From contig NZ_JFKD01000007.1 of NCBI RefSeq assembly GCF_002115725.1, positions 124,001-188,000 of the forward strand: a stretch of 64,000 nucleotides of DNA, written 5' to 3'. The position numbers were made by a program, and so were the translations under genes. Shown piece after piece: positions 27,813-36,558 of the stretch (position 1 is the stretch's first letter; the number at the start of each line of letters is the position of its first letter). The DNA comes from Marivita cryptomonadis. Its GTDB lineage: Bacteria > Pseudomonadota > Alphaproteobacteria > Rhodobacterales > Rhodobacteraceae. The notes under the pieces are model-generated. The model searched no databases, was not told where the DNA came from, and saw nothing but the letters and a program-made list of their open reading frames with translations.

Positions 27813-28880
27813 TTATTCCCGGTCCTGATCACTCAACCCGCGATACAGCCGGCTTTGGAGATATTGGTTCGCGGCAAAGCGCGTGATGACACCGATAGAG
27901 GCGGCGACCGGCACTGCGACCAGCATGCCGACAAAGCCGAACAGCGTGCCGAAGATCGACAGTGCAAGGATCAGCCAGACCGGGTGCAGCCCAACAGAGG
28001 AGCCAACCAGCTTGGGCGTCAGGACGTTGCCTTCGATCACCTGTCCCAGCACGAACACGCCCGCAACAAGCCCGATGGACAGCCAATCGCCCCAGAACTG
28101 GAACAGCGCGAGGCCAATCGCCAGAGCCCCGCCGATCAGCGCGCCAAGATATGGGATGAAGGTCACCAGCCCTGCGACAAACCCCACCACCAGTCCGAAT
28201 TGCAGCCCGATGAGCATCAGCGCCACTGCGTAATAGGTGCCAAGAATGATGCAAACCGTGCCCATGCCGCGGATAAAGCTGGCCAGCGTGCCGTCGATAT
28301 CCTTAGCCAGTTTGCGAATGGTCGGCGCGTGATCTCGGGGCAGCAATTGGTCGATGCGGGCAACCATGTTGTCCCAGTCCAGCAGCAGATAGACCGCAAC
28401 CACCGGGACGATCACGAAGAGCATCACGATATTGATGATCCCCGCCGCCGAACTCAGCACTGTGTTCAGCAATTCGCCACCACGTGCCTTGATGGTTTCG
28501 CCGATCGAGACCAGCGATTGCCGCAGCGGGCTTTCGGTGTCCATGATGTCCGGGAAACGCTCGATCAGGAAATCGCGCAGGTTAGCAAACAATGTGGGTG
28601 CCACATCAAAGAGGTCGAGCGCCTGATTGACCAGCGACGGGATCACCCACAGCAACAGCAGAACAAAGGCCAAAAGCCCGACCACTGTGATGATAGCAGT
28701 GGCCATGACGCGGCTAAAGCCCATGCGTTCCAGACGGTCAGCCACCGGATCAAGGAAATAGGCGATCGCCCCACCCAGCACGAAGGGCAGCAGCACGTCG
28801 CCAAGGAACCACAACACCACCGCGAAAACGATGGCGGCCATGCCCCAATACTTCAGCTGGTCCTGCGCGGGAAGTGCCAT
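27813..28880 (-). CDS. AI-2E family (PerM/TqsA-like) membrane transporter
   Basis: 355 residues, eight or so helices: start YWGMAAIVFAVVLWFLGDVLLPFVLGGAIAYFLDPVADRLER, and the conserved central GLQFGLVVGFVAGLVTFIPYLGALIGGALAI plus LTPKLVGSSVGLHPVWLILALSIFGTLFGFVGMLVAVPVAA. These are the diagnostic sites of the AI-2E/PerM family, which includes exporters and Na/H antiporters; most members have no proven substrate. The stop is immediately followed by the hda start codon, implying translational coupling. Confidence 0.92.
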   Translation of the reverse strand: MALPAQDQLKYWGMAAIVFAVVLWFLGDVLLPFVLGGAIAYFLDPVADRLERMGFSRVMATAIITVVGLLAFVLLLLWVIPSLVNQALDLFDVAPTLFANLRDFLIERFPDIMDTESPLRQSLVSIGETIKARGGELLNTVLSSAAGIINIVMLFVIVPVVAVYLLLDWDNMVARIDQLLPRDHAPTIRKLAKDIDGTLASFIRGMGTVCIILGTYYAVALMLIGLQFGLVVGFVAGLVTFIPYLGALIGGALAIGLALFQFWGDWLSIGLVAGVFVLGQVIEGNVLTPKLVGSSVGLHPVWLILALSIFGTLFGFVGMLVAVPVAASIGVITRFAANQYLQSRLYRGLSDQDRE

Positions 28881-28967
28881 GCGATCTGCCCCTGTGATCC
28901 TGTTCCTACATCGCCTGTCCGGTGAAGGGTTTCAAGAGGTGGGAGGGGATCATCGCAGGATGGCGCG

Positions 28968-30704
28968 TCACGTCTCTGGGTTGTTGTCGGGTTTGGGTGG
29001 CGGGGTGTAATTTGCGGGGTCTGTGCGCCACATCTGCCATTGGTACTTGAAGCCGTCATCAACAAAAGGCGGCAAATTCCATCCTGGCCAATACTTTGGC
29101 CTTTTCAGATGTGCTGGCAGCAGCACGCTTATGTCTCCAAAGCACTGTACTAATTGCTGTTGAGAAATATTGACTTCTCTCAAGTCTAGACCTTTGAAGC
29201 TTAACCCTTCTGTATCGGTGAGTTTCATATCAGAATATTCAATTCTTGTATTGTGGAGGTAGCAATGCTTCATGCTCGCTTTGAAAAGCGAAGATCGTCG
29301 CAGTCGCGTTTCCTCTAGGTTTGAAAAGTCTAGAACTGAATCGTACAGAGTAGCACCCTCCATTCTCGCATTTCGAAAGTTTGCACCTTGCAGTTTAGAT
29401 TTGCTTATCAAGCTCCATTCTAGACTTGCACCTGCTAAATCAGCACCTGTGAGATCCGTTGACCTCAAATCAGCGCCATCAATGTAAGCATTGTTCAAGT
29501 TGGAGCACTGCAAATTAGCTTCTTCCATCCGAGCTGCCTCTAGTCTCGCCCCAAAAAGATCTGCGCCTTGAAGATCTGCTTTTTGTAGGCGAGCTCCATC
29601 TAAGTGTGTAAAATTCAACATGCAGTATTTCAAGTTGGTGCCAATAAGGTTTGCTCCCTCGAGTCGCGACATAAGAAAAATAGCACTTTCAAAGTCTAAC
29701 TCCGATAGGTCGGCGCCTTGAAGATTCGTGTTTCGCAAATCAATTTTGAATATAAAACTTGTGATTTTCGATTTTTTCCATTGAGATATTTTACTTTGAA
29801 GTTCAATAATCTCTGTTCTTGATGTGATCCTCTTGTTGATTTTTTTCGGCCTTTCGAAGGGTTTTGTTTTATAGTTCTCTTCATCAAGAATTATAGCTTC
29901 GGTCCATTGTGTTTCAGTAATTTTTTGACCATTATTGCGCCGGCCAATAACCCTTAGGGCAATGGAGATATCTTGTCTGGGTTTGGGTAGGCTTAAAGCC
30001 CACTGCTCTGCGTTGCATTCATAAGGACGACCAAAGCGAACTAAACGCCACTTTTCTTGACTATCTCTTTGTTCTTGCGTCGCGTCGTCTGACAGTGGTT
30101 CCCAATCTATAAGTGGAAAATTGCGCGCTTCGGACGCAGGTGCGTTCTCCCGCACATAGGCGCAGAGGATTTCCATCACCCGCACATGATCGCGCCCTTC
30201 GTCATAGCGCACCGAATCCTGCGCGATCCGCTCCAGGGACAATAGCCCGCCGATGCGGACTTCGATATTGGGAACAGTGCGTTCTACTTGGACTGGGTTG
30301 CCAGCTTCGTCCATGGTGTATTGAAGCCACGTTTTGTCCGCGCCTAACATTTCAACCGCTTTGTTGATACGGTCGGTCAATAGACCTTCTTTCTGGAACT
30401 CCACAGCTCGCTGGCGCAGATAGGTGCCCCATATGATGAAAGGCGCGCCCAACAGTGCTGCGATCATCGCGCCCGCGCCGAGGTTGGGACCAGAACTTGC
30501 CCCGCTGCCAATATCGCGGATCGTGCCCCACAACACAAACGCCGCCGCAATAATTGAGCCGAAGAACAAAAGGGGGATCGCAATCGCAAGAATACTGCCA
30601 AAGGCTCGACCCAACGGCTTGGCAACATTCCAATCCATGTCTCTACGAAAGCCCAGCCAGTCAAAAAGGCTGCGGTTGGTTGGTTTGGAAGATTCTTCAC
30701 TCAT
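28968..30704 (-). CDS. Membrane-anchored pentapeptide-repeat protein (AT-rich repeat half)
   Basis: 578 residues from ATG 30704 (an earlier in-frame TTG at 30743 is less likely). Two transmembrane helices lie near 34-60 and 74-95, followed by a helical domain (about 145-190) and a short conserved segment ending ISIALRVIGRR. A charged linker then leads into some 35 pentapeptide repeats of A(D/N)Lxx type (about 319-510, for example LQGADLFGARLEAARMEEANL). The end is QLVQCFGDISVLLPAHLKRPKYWPGW. It is paralogous to the product of 33364-34980 in every non-repeat block. The region 29100-30110 is far richer in A+T than the rest of the gene. Function unknown; pentapeptide helices often act as scaffolds or nucleic-acid mimics. 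Confidence 0.88.
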   Translation of the reverse strand: MSEESSKPTNRSLFDWLGFRRDMDWNVAKPLGRAFGSILAIAIPLLFFGSIIAAAFVLWGTIRDIGSGASSGPNLGAGAMIAALLGAPFIIWGTYLRQRAVEFQKEGLLTDRINKAVEMLGADKTWLQYTMDEAGNPVQVERTVPNIEVRIGGLLSLERIAQDSVRYDEGRDHVRVMEILCAYVRENAPASEARNFPLIDWEPLSDDATQEQRDSQEKWRLVRFGRPYECNAEQWALSLPKPRQDISIALRVIGRRNNGQKITETQWTEAIILDEENYKTKPFERPKKINKRITSRTEIIELQSKISQWKKSKITSFIFKIDLRNTNLQGADLSELDFESAIFLMSRLEGANLIGTNLKYCMLNFTHLDGARLQKADLQGADLFGARLEAARMEEANLQCSNLNNAYIDGADLRSTDLTGADLAGASLEWSLISKSKLQGANFRNARMEGATLYDSVLDFSNLEETRLRRSSLFKASMKHCYLHNTRIEYSDMKLTDTEGLSFKGLDLREVNISQQQLVQCFGDISVLLPAHLKRPKYWPGWNLPPFVDDGFKYQWQMWRTDPANYTPPPKPDNNPET

Positions 30705-30776
30705 ACGCGCTCTGGGTACATCTTTTGGTTGATCCTGACCCAAAGACTGCGCGTTGGCCAGTCCAACCTTGTCGGA

Positions 30777-31724
30777 TCAATCCCGCCCCAAAGCCCGGCA
30801 CGCGTCCCATATGGCTGCCCCGTCGCTCAGGGCAAGGACCCAGTCCAAAGGTATCCCACCGGGCGTCGCAATCCCCCGCGCCGCCGCCATCGCTGCACCG
30901 ATCATCAGCGACCGACCGGCGCTGTCGCCGCCCGCCAAAATGTTGCGCTCCACCGCGTCGGCATAGCTGGTGCTGTGGCGCAGCACATGGAACATCACAG
31001 GCCCGGCAGTGGGCAGGTGGCAGGCGCGCCCGACACGTCCTGCATAGGCCGTCGAGTCTGTCTCTGGTGTGGTCAGCGCATCCCGCAACGCGGCCTGAAC
31101 GTCGCCCGTTGCTCCGTCTGCTGCGGCGACCAGCGCTTCGGCAATAGGTGCGCCGTTCAGAACGCGGCACAGCAGATCCGCAAAAACCGCGTTATAGGCC
31201 GCCGCAACCGCGTTCACATTTGTGATCTGCATCGCCGCCTCCGCCTGCGCGGTCAGATCGGGCGCGTCATGATACACCGCCACGATGGCGGGCAACCGGG
31301 TGAGAGCGGGGTTCTGGTCATCGTCGATCCCGGACGGCACCTGATCCAAGGCGATTTTGTCCAGCGCACCCCGGGTCGGGCGGTCGATATAGCCCGTGTA
31401 GGCCCCGCCCGGTCCGAAATATGCCGCAAAGGCAGCACGTTGGGCGCTGTCGTTGAAGGCTCTGTCACTGGCAATCATGCAGCGCATCGCGACACATAGG
31501 GCTTCGCCATATTGCGTCAGCATTCCGGCATGCCGGTCGGCATGTGCAAAATAGCCGGGTACGCCATCGAAAAACGCTGCATCTACCGGGGCAAAGGTGG
31601 CGGCGCCTCGCTGTGCCGCGATGCTGGCGATGCGGTCCGGGTCGTAAAGCCAGTGCAGCCCGAGGCTTGCTGCATCCGCCACAAGCGCCCCCAGAAGCAT
31701 GGCCGATTTGGGTGCGCCACTCAT
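30777..31724 (-). CDS. ADP-ribosylglycohydrolase-family protein with altered metal site
   Basis: 315 residues. Overall it matches the all-helical DraG/ARH family: N-terminal AMLLGALVADAASLGLHWLYDPDRI, a central helical core, and the late motif LAGGDSAGRSLMIGAAMAAARG. In canonical enzymes two Mg ions are held by a TDDT box and by a GGDTD box. Here the first is replaced by MLTQYGEAL and the second reads GGDSAG, so ADP-ribose cleavage is uncertain. The HWLYDP/LTQYGE form is seen in a separate uncharacterised subfamily. Its ATG overlaps the kinase stop (ATGA), and the pentapeptide gene follows 72 bp later. Confidence 0.85.
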   Translation of the reverse strand: MSGAPKSAMLLGALVADAASLGLHWLYDPDRIASIAAQRGAATFAPVDAAFFDGVPGYFAHADRHAGMLTQYGEALCVAMRCMIASDRAFNDSAQRAAFAAYFGPGGAYTGYIDRPTRGALDKIALDQVPSGIDDDQNPALTRLPAIVAVYHDAPDLTAQAEAAMQITNVNAVAAAYNAVFADLLCRVLNGAPIAEALVAAADGATGDVQAALRDALTTPETDSTAYAGRVGRACHLPTAGPVMFHVLRHSTSYADAVERNILAGGDSAGRSLMIGAAMAAARGIATPGGIPLDWVLALSDGAAIWDACRALGRD

Positions 31725-33220
31725 TGTGCCGGATCCAAAGCGATGGGCGATGGTTCCAGCGGCATGGTAATTTTCGCAACCACCCGTTTGCCATCTTTCG
31801 TCCGGTCGATTTCCGCGCCGATCTGGGTTGCGAATTGCTGGACAAGACGTTCGCCGGTCCCTGTGGAGTCGATATCAAGCTGCGATGCGCCGGCATTCAA
31901 ATCTGCGTTCGACACGGTGATCTGCAATTCCCGGCCGTCGTCTATGACCAGATCGAGCGTGACCGGGGCGCGTTCGCGTGGCGCACCGTATTTGATCGCG
32001 TTTGTCAGCAATTCGTTCAACATCAGGCTTAACGCGATAGCCGTATCGCTTTTAAGTCGGATCACTTCGGTCGGGTAGGTGAAGATCATCGCGCCTTCGG
32101 GCAGTTCCGCGCTTTTGCGGGTCGAGAGAACCAATCGGTTGAACAGTGTGACAAGGTCGATCTGGGCAACATCATCGTCTATCTGGATTGCCGCATGAAC
32201 ATCCGCCACCGCGCGGACACGCGATTCAACCGCGCGCAAGGCTTCGCGCGCCCGGTCGGCGGCGGGACCGCCCGCCATCATCAGTTTGCTGGATTGCAGG
32301 CGCAGCAGCGACAGTGCGATCTGCAAGCTGTTCTTGATCCGGTGGTTGGCCTCGATCACCAGCGCTTCGCGGACATGAACCGCCTGTTGAAGGTCGCGTC
32401 GGGCGGTTTCGATATCGGTCAGGTCGACAAAGGTGCCCACCAGCTTGGGGCGGCGGTCAACCGGGTCGGTCGCGATTTCGCCGCGGATACGGACAAAGCG
32501 TTCCTCACCCGAAGGCAGCGGCACCCTGTAGTCGAAGGATGCGATCTCGCCATGCGGAGCCGCCAGCACCCGGACCACTTCTTCATGCACTGCCGCGATG
32601 TCGTCCTTGTGCACCCGTTCAAAGAACGGCGCCGCATATGGTCCGGCCTCGTCGGGTGCAAAGCCGAACATCGTGTCGATGGCGTCGTGACGCAGAAACA
32701 GATCTGTTTCCGGGTCATAGCTGAAATAGGCGACCGACGCGGTCGAGGTGGCAGCCCGCCGGTGGCTTTGGGCCAGCCGGGCGGTCAGAGTCGCCTCGGT
32801 CACGTCGCGCGCGGTTTGCAGGATAGCGATGATCTTGCCGTCTTTTCGGATCGGCGCGAAATGCATCTGCCAATGGTGTTCGACATAGTGGCCCTCGTCG
32901 CTCAACAGATCAAACCGGGCGGGGCCGACCTCTTGTGGTTTGCCTGTGCGCATGATTTCGTCGGTGGCGTTGCGGATAAAATTCACCGCATCCGATCCGG
33001 CAGCATCCGCGCTGGGCGGAAAGGCTTCGAACATGCCCATGCCACTGACATCGGCACCAACCGAGGCCGACATCACCGCATGTGCCGAATTGCGCCACAA
33101 GAGCGTCAGGTTGTCGTCTGGCAGATAGAACAACGTCGCAAAAGGCACCGCCTCAAACCCGAGGGCCAGAATTTCTGTCAGAGGGTTGGTTTCCTCGTAA
33201 ACAAGCATGTCACCCGTCAT
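31721..33220 (-). CDS. PAS-domain histidine kinase, HisKA_2/HWE type
   Basis: About 500 residues from ATG 33220; in-frame ATGs at 33286 and 33325 are alternatives. Two PAS-like domains come first (one around AVPFATLFYLPDDNLTLLWRN ending MHFAPIRKDGKIIAILQTARDVTE, one around FSYDPETDLFLRHDAIDTMFGF ending LVGTFVDLTDIE). The phosphoacceptor box is EANHRIKNSLQIALSLLRLQ and the ATPase N box is LMLNELLTNAIKYGA. There is no transmembrane helix and no LOV-type cysteine motif, so it is a soluble sensor of unknown signal. No response regulator lies nearby. It is translationally coupled to the ADP-ribosylglycohydrolase-like gene. Confidence 0.9.
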   Translation of the reverse strand: MTGDMLVYEETNPLTEILALGFEAVPFATLFYLPDDNLTLLWRNSAHAVMSASVGADVSGMGMFEAFPPSADAAGSDAVNFIRNATDEIMRTGKPQEVGPARFDLLSDEGHYVEHHWQMHFAPIRKDGKIIAILQTARDVTEATLTARLAQSHRRAATSTASVAYFSYDPETDLFLRHDAIDTMFGFAPDEAGPYAAPFFERVHKDDIAAVHEEVVRVLAAPHGEIASFDYRVPLPSGEERFVRIRGEIATDPVDRRPKLVGTFVDLTDIETARRDLQQAVHVREALVIEANHRIKNSLQIALSLLRLQSSKLMMAGGPAADRAREALRAVESRVRAVADVHAAIQIDDDVAQIDLVTLFNRLVLSTRKSAELPEGAMIFTYPTEVIRLKSDTAIALSLMLNELLTNAIKYGAPRERAPVTLDLVIDDGRELQITVSNADLNAGASQLDIDSTGTGERLVQQFATQIGAEIDRTKDGKRVVAKITMPLEPSPIALDPAQ

Positions 33221-33363
33221 TCTCAACCCGTTCTCTGCGACTGTTACCGCAACCAAGCTGGTCGATTTTTCGGGCAGAGTCCACATGTCAGGACGCGGTG
33301 CCGTGAGGTGACGCGCAGGCAGCATATGGCCAGCCCGGTCCGGTGTGGCAATGCGTTGGGTGC

Positions 33364-34980
33364 TCAGGCAGGTTTGGCGGGCGCTCTGCGTCTTTCCGGA
33401 ACATCACGCCATTGCACGCACTTATCCCGTGACACGTCCGCGGGCGCTGCTTGGGCAGACTGAACTGGCCAATGAGCCGGGGCGGTGATCCCGTGGGGCA
33501 ACAGAACACTGGCATTTCCGTGGCATTGGTCGATCTGCGTTTGGGTGATGTCGAGGTCCGTAAGGTTTAGATCATCCAAAACAGTTTGCTGGAACATCGC
33601 GCCGGTCACCGACATAGGTCCAGAAACGCCAACCTTTGAAAAGCTGACCCCTATTATGTGCGCCCGCCTGAGGTCGACCCTTTCAAGCCGTGCCTTGAAC
33701 AGGTCCGCACCCGTCAACACCGCCTCGGCAAGATCAGCGTCCTCCAACTGTGCCCAGCCAAGACTTGCATGTTCCAGTCGGGCCTCACGCAAGTTCGCCC
33801 AAGGCATCCGGGCGCGTGTGAAATCGGCCCCCTCGAGCCGCGCCTGCCTGAGAACCGCGCCATCCATTCTTGCCTTGTAAAACACCGCACCCGTCATCGA
33901 CGCCTTGTAGAAGGATACAATTTCGAGCTGCGCCTCGTGCAGCTCTGCGCCGTCCAGCCGGGCGTCTTTGCAGTTCGCCCATTCCATTCGGGTTCTTCTG
34001 AGGTTTGCTCCCTGCAAATGCGCCCCGCGCAGAACTGCCGCTTCAAGGTGCGCCCGGCGCAGGTCCGCCCCCTGCAATCGAGCCGCACAAAGATCCGCCC
34101 CGTCCAGCCGGGCATCCCTCAGGGTCGCCCCTTCCAGCCGTGTTCCGTTCAGCGTTGCGCCTTCCAGCCGCGCGCCATCCAAATGGCAGCCACTCAGCAC
34201 AAGACCCGATAGATCGGCGGCTTGCAGGTTGGTGTTCCTCAGATCCAGACGGTAGCCATCATGGGTGGCAAGAGCCGCGCGCCATATGCGCAGCGCCGTC
34301 TTGTGCTGCTCGATCGCCTCCGCGCTCAACGGGGCCGAGCCACCGGGATCGGGCAGGGCCGGGCAAGGAGTGACACTCCCCCGAAGGTCGAGGGTCCCGG
34401 AATCGGCCGCGCAGTCTTTGGGCATGCCGCGCCCGATGATCCGAAGCGCCAGCGCGATATCGGCAGGGGGGCGGGGCAGAGAGGCTGCCCAAGCGCGGGC
34501 GTTCGGGGTGATACGGTTGGCAAACCGAACCTCGCGCCATGCCAGATGTGCCATCTTCTCGGTATGGGTCGCGGCGTCATGCAGGCTTTGCCACGGTGGC
34601 AGGGGAAAATCGACTGCGTCCCGCGACGGGGCCGCATCCCGCACATAGGCGCACAACCGCGTCATTACCTTGATACGGAGTTGCCACGCGCCAAGGCGCA
34701 TCGCGTCCTGCGAAATTGCGTCCAGAGTCCGCAGTGCGTCGATCCGCGTTTCGGGAATAGACCCATTTGCCGTCGCTGGTTCTGACAAACGCGCAGCGGC
34801 ACGGGCGAAACGCCGTTCCAACCGGTACGATGCGAAGATGTGGGGCGTGATCTGAGTGCGACGCTTGTGCCACCACGACGTGACCAGAATGATAGCGGCA
34901 AGAACAATGCCTTCCACAACGCCGACAGCCTGCATGATGTGCTGCGGCGCCTGCAAAGCAATCGTCACGCTTTCGTTCAT
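33364..34980 (-). CDS. Membrane-anchored pentapeptide-repeat protein (paralogue)
   Basis: 538 residues. One transmembrane helix near 18-36 ([18 protein letters not shown]), then a helical domain [19 protein letters not shown]...[25 protein letters not shown] and the segment [14 protein letters not shown], both matching the protein at 28968-30704. The repeat region begins with [15 protein letters not shown] and continues to about 475 (for example [21 protein letters not shown]). The C-terminus [27 protein letters not shown] is again shared. GC content is uniform, unlike its paralogue. It heads the four-gene minus-strand run; the kinase's longest frame begins 38 bp downstream of its stop. Confidence 0.88.
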   Translation of the reverse strand: MNESVTIALQAPQHIMQAVGVVEGIVLAAIILVTSWWHKRRTQITPHIFASYRLERRFARAAARLSEPATANGSIPETRIDALRTLDAISQDAMRLGAWQLRIKVMTRLCAYVRDAAPSRDAVDFPLPPWQSLHDAATHTEKMAHLAWREVRFANRITPNARAWAASLPRPPADIALALRIIGRGMPKDCAADSGTLDLRGSVTPCPALPDPGGSAPLSAEAIEQHKTALRIWRAALATHDGYRLDLRNTNLQAADLSGLVLSGCHLDGARLEGATLNGTRLEGATLRDARLDGADLCAARLQGADLRRAHLEAAVLRGAHLQGANLRRTRMEWANCKDARLDGAELHEAQLEIVSFYKASMTGAVFYKARMDGAVLRQARLEGADFTRARMPWANLREARLEHASLGWAQLEDADLAEAVLTGADLFKARLERVDLRRAHIIGVSFSKVGVSGPMSVTGAMFQQTVLDDLNLTDLDITQTQIDQCHGNASVLLPHGITAPAHWPVQSAQAAPADVSRDKCVQWRDVPERRRAPAKPA

Positions 34981-35120
34981 TCACATCCCGATCGTTCAGG
35001 CCGCCGCCACCAACCGACCGGGCATGCAAAGACCATACCAAGCGCGTCGGAGGCCACCGGCCCTTGTCGGTGCCGCTGCAACCCGCTAGGACGAGCCAAA
35101 CCACCCATCCGAGGTCCCAG

Positions 35121-36464
35121 ATGCGCCTGTCCCGCTATTTTCTGCCCGTTCTCAAGGAAACGCCTGCCGAGGCCCAGATCGTCAGCCACCGGCTGATGCT
35201 GCGTGCCGGCATGATCAAGCAAGCCAGCGCCGGCATTTATTCGTGGCTGCCGCTGGGCTACAGGGTACTGCGCAACATCGAACAGATCGTGCACGAGGAA
35301 CAGGTACGCGCGGGCCATATCCCGATGCTGATGCCGACGCTGCAATCCGCTGACTTGTGGAAAGAATCCGGCCGCTACGATGCCTACGGCCCCGAAATGC
35401 TGCGCATCCGCGACCGGCAGGACCGCGATATGCTCTATGGTCCCACCAACGAAGAGATGATCACTGACATCTTTCGCTCCCATGTGGGCAGCTACAAAGA
35501 CCTTCCGCTGACGCTCTACCACATCCAGTGGAAATTCCGTGACGAGATCCGCCCGCGCTTTGGCGTGATGCGGGGCCGCGAATTCCTGATGAAAGACGGC
35601 TACAATTTCGACCTTACCAAGGAAGACGCGCTGCACGCCTATAACCGTCATCTGGTCAGCTACCTGCGTACCTACGAACGCATGGGGCTTCAGGCGATCC
35701 CGATGCGTGCCGATTCTGGCCCCATTGGTGGCGACGACACCCATGAATTCCTCGTTCTGGCCGAAACTGGCGAATCCGAAGTGTTCTATGATGCCCAGAT
35801 CACCGATCTGAAATTCGGCGACCGCGCCATCGACTATGATGACGTGGCCCAGTGTCAGGCGGTTCTGGAAGAGTTCACTTCGCGCTATGCCCGTACAGAT
35901 GAAACGCATGACGAGGCCGAGTTCGCAAAAGTGCCAGCCGACCGCCAACGCACCGCGCGCGGCATCGAAGTGGGTCAGATTTTCTACTTCGGCACCAAGT
36001 ATTCCGACGCGATGGGGGCCACCGTCGCCGACGCCGAAGGCAACCGCGTTCCCGTGCACATGGGGTCCCACGGCATTGGCGTCAGCCGTCTTCTGGGCGC
36101 GATCATCGAGGCCAGCCATGACGAAAACGGCATCATCTGGCCTGAAGGTGTGACGCCGTTCCATTGCGGGATCGTCAACCTCAAGCAGGGCGACGACGAA
36201 GCTGACGCCGCCTGCGAGGCGCTCTATGCGAGCCTGACCGCAATCGGTCTGGAGCCGCTGTATGACGACCGCAACGAACGGGCAGGTGGCAAATTCGCCA
36301 CGATGGACCTCATCGGCTTGCCATGGCGCATCACAGTCGGTCCGCGCGGGCTCAAGAACGGCGTGGTCGAACTCACGTCGCGCCGCTCCGGGGAGAGCGA
36401 GGAACTGCCGCCGGAACAGGCGATCGCCAAGGTTGCTGCCATCTACGGCAAGATGGTCGGCTGA
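35121..36464 (+). CDS. proS: Proline-tRNA ligase, short alphaproteobacterial type
   Basis: 447 residues from ATG 35121 ([19 protein letters not shown]). Class II motifs are intact: motif 1 [25 protein letters not shown], motif 2 [26 protein letters not shown], motif 3 [16 protein letters not shown], plus the C-terminal anticodon-binding domain. The standard bacterial enzyme is about 570 residues with an inserted editing domain between motifs 2 and 3; here that insert is reduced to about 90 residues. This is the form usual in alphaproteobacteria, in which mischarged alanyl-tRNA is cleared by a separate trans-editing protein. Confidence 0.97.
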   Translation: MRLSRYFLPVLKETPAEAQIVSHRLMLRAGMIKQASAGIYSWLPLGYRVLRNIEQIVHEEQVRAGHIPMLMPTLQSADLWKESGRYDAYGPEMLRIRDRQDRDMLYGPTNEEMITDIFRSHVGSYKDLPLTLYHIQWKFRDEIRPRFGVMRGREFLMKDGYNFDLTKEDALHAYNRHLVSYLRTYERMGLQAIPMRADSGPIGGDDTHEFLVLAETGESEVFYDAQITDLKFGDRAIDYDDVAQCQAVLEEFTSRYARTDETHDEAEFAKVPADRQRTARGIEVGQIFYFGTKYSDAMGATVADAEGNRVPVHMGSHGIGVSRLLGAIIEASHDENGIIWPEGVTPFHCGIVNLKQGDDEADAACEALYASLTAIGLEPLYDDRNERAGGKFATMDLIGLPWRITVGPRGLKNGVVELTSRRSGESEELPPEQAIAKVAAIYGKMVG

Positions 36465-36471
36465 CATGAAA

Positions 36472-36491
36472 GGCCGCCTCTCGGGGCGGCC
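36472..36491 (+). terminator. Terminator-like hairpin after proS
   Basis: 7-bp GC stem GGCCGCC/GGCGGCC with loop TCTCGG, 8 bp after the proS stop. No T tract follows. Confidence 0.55.
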
Positions 36492-36509
36492 ATGACCGGC
36501 TGAGGCACC

Positions 36510-36550
36510 GTTTGCGTCAACGCAAACATGCGGATGCGTCGACGCATCCG
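36510..36550. terminator. Paired palindromes between proS and glmM
   Basis: 36510-36527 (8-bp stem, arm GTTTGCGT, loop CA) and a perfect 20-nt palindrome at 36531-36550 (arm CGGATGCGTC). The pair mirrors 7578-7618 in order, spacing and core sequence, and again lies between convergent genes. Confidence 0.7.
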
Positions 36551-36558
36551 TCCCAGCC

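Noticed and set aside
33221..33325. Longer N-terminus for the PAS kinase
   Set aside because: The added residues have no PAS character and no ribosome site stands out, so the ATG at 33220 is preferred, though 33286 and 33325 cannot be excluded.
28968..34980. Classical toxin-antitoxin or phage-defence island reading of the pentapeptide cluster
   Set aside because: No integrase, transposase, direct repeat, tRNA site, nuclease or toxin-like gene is present, so defence remains speculative and is not claimed.
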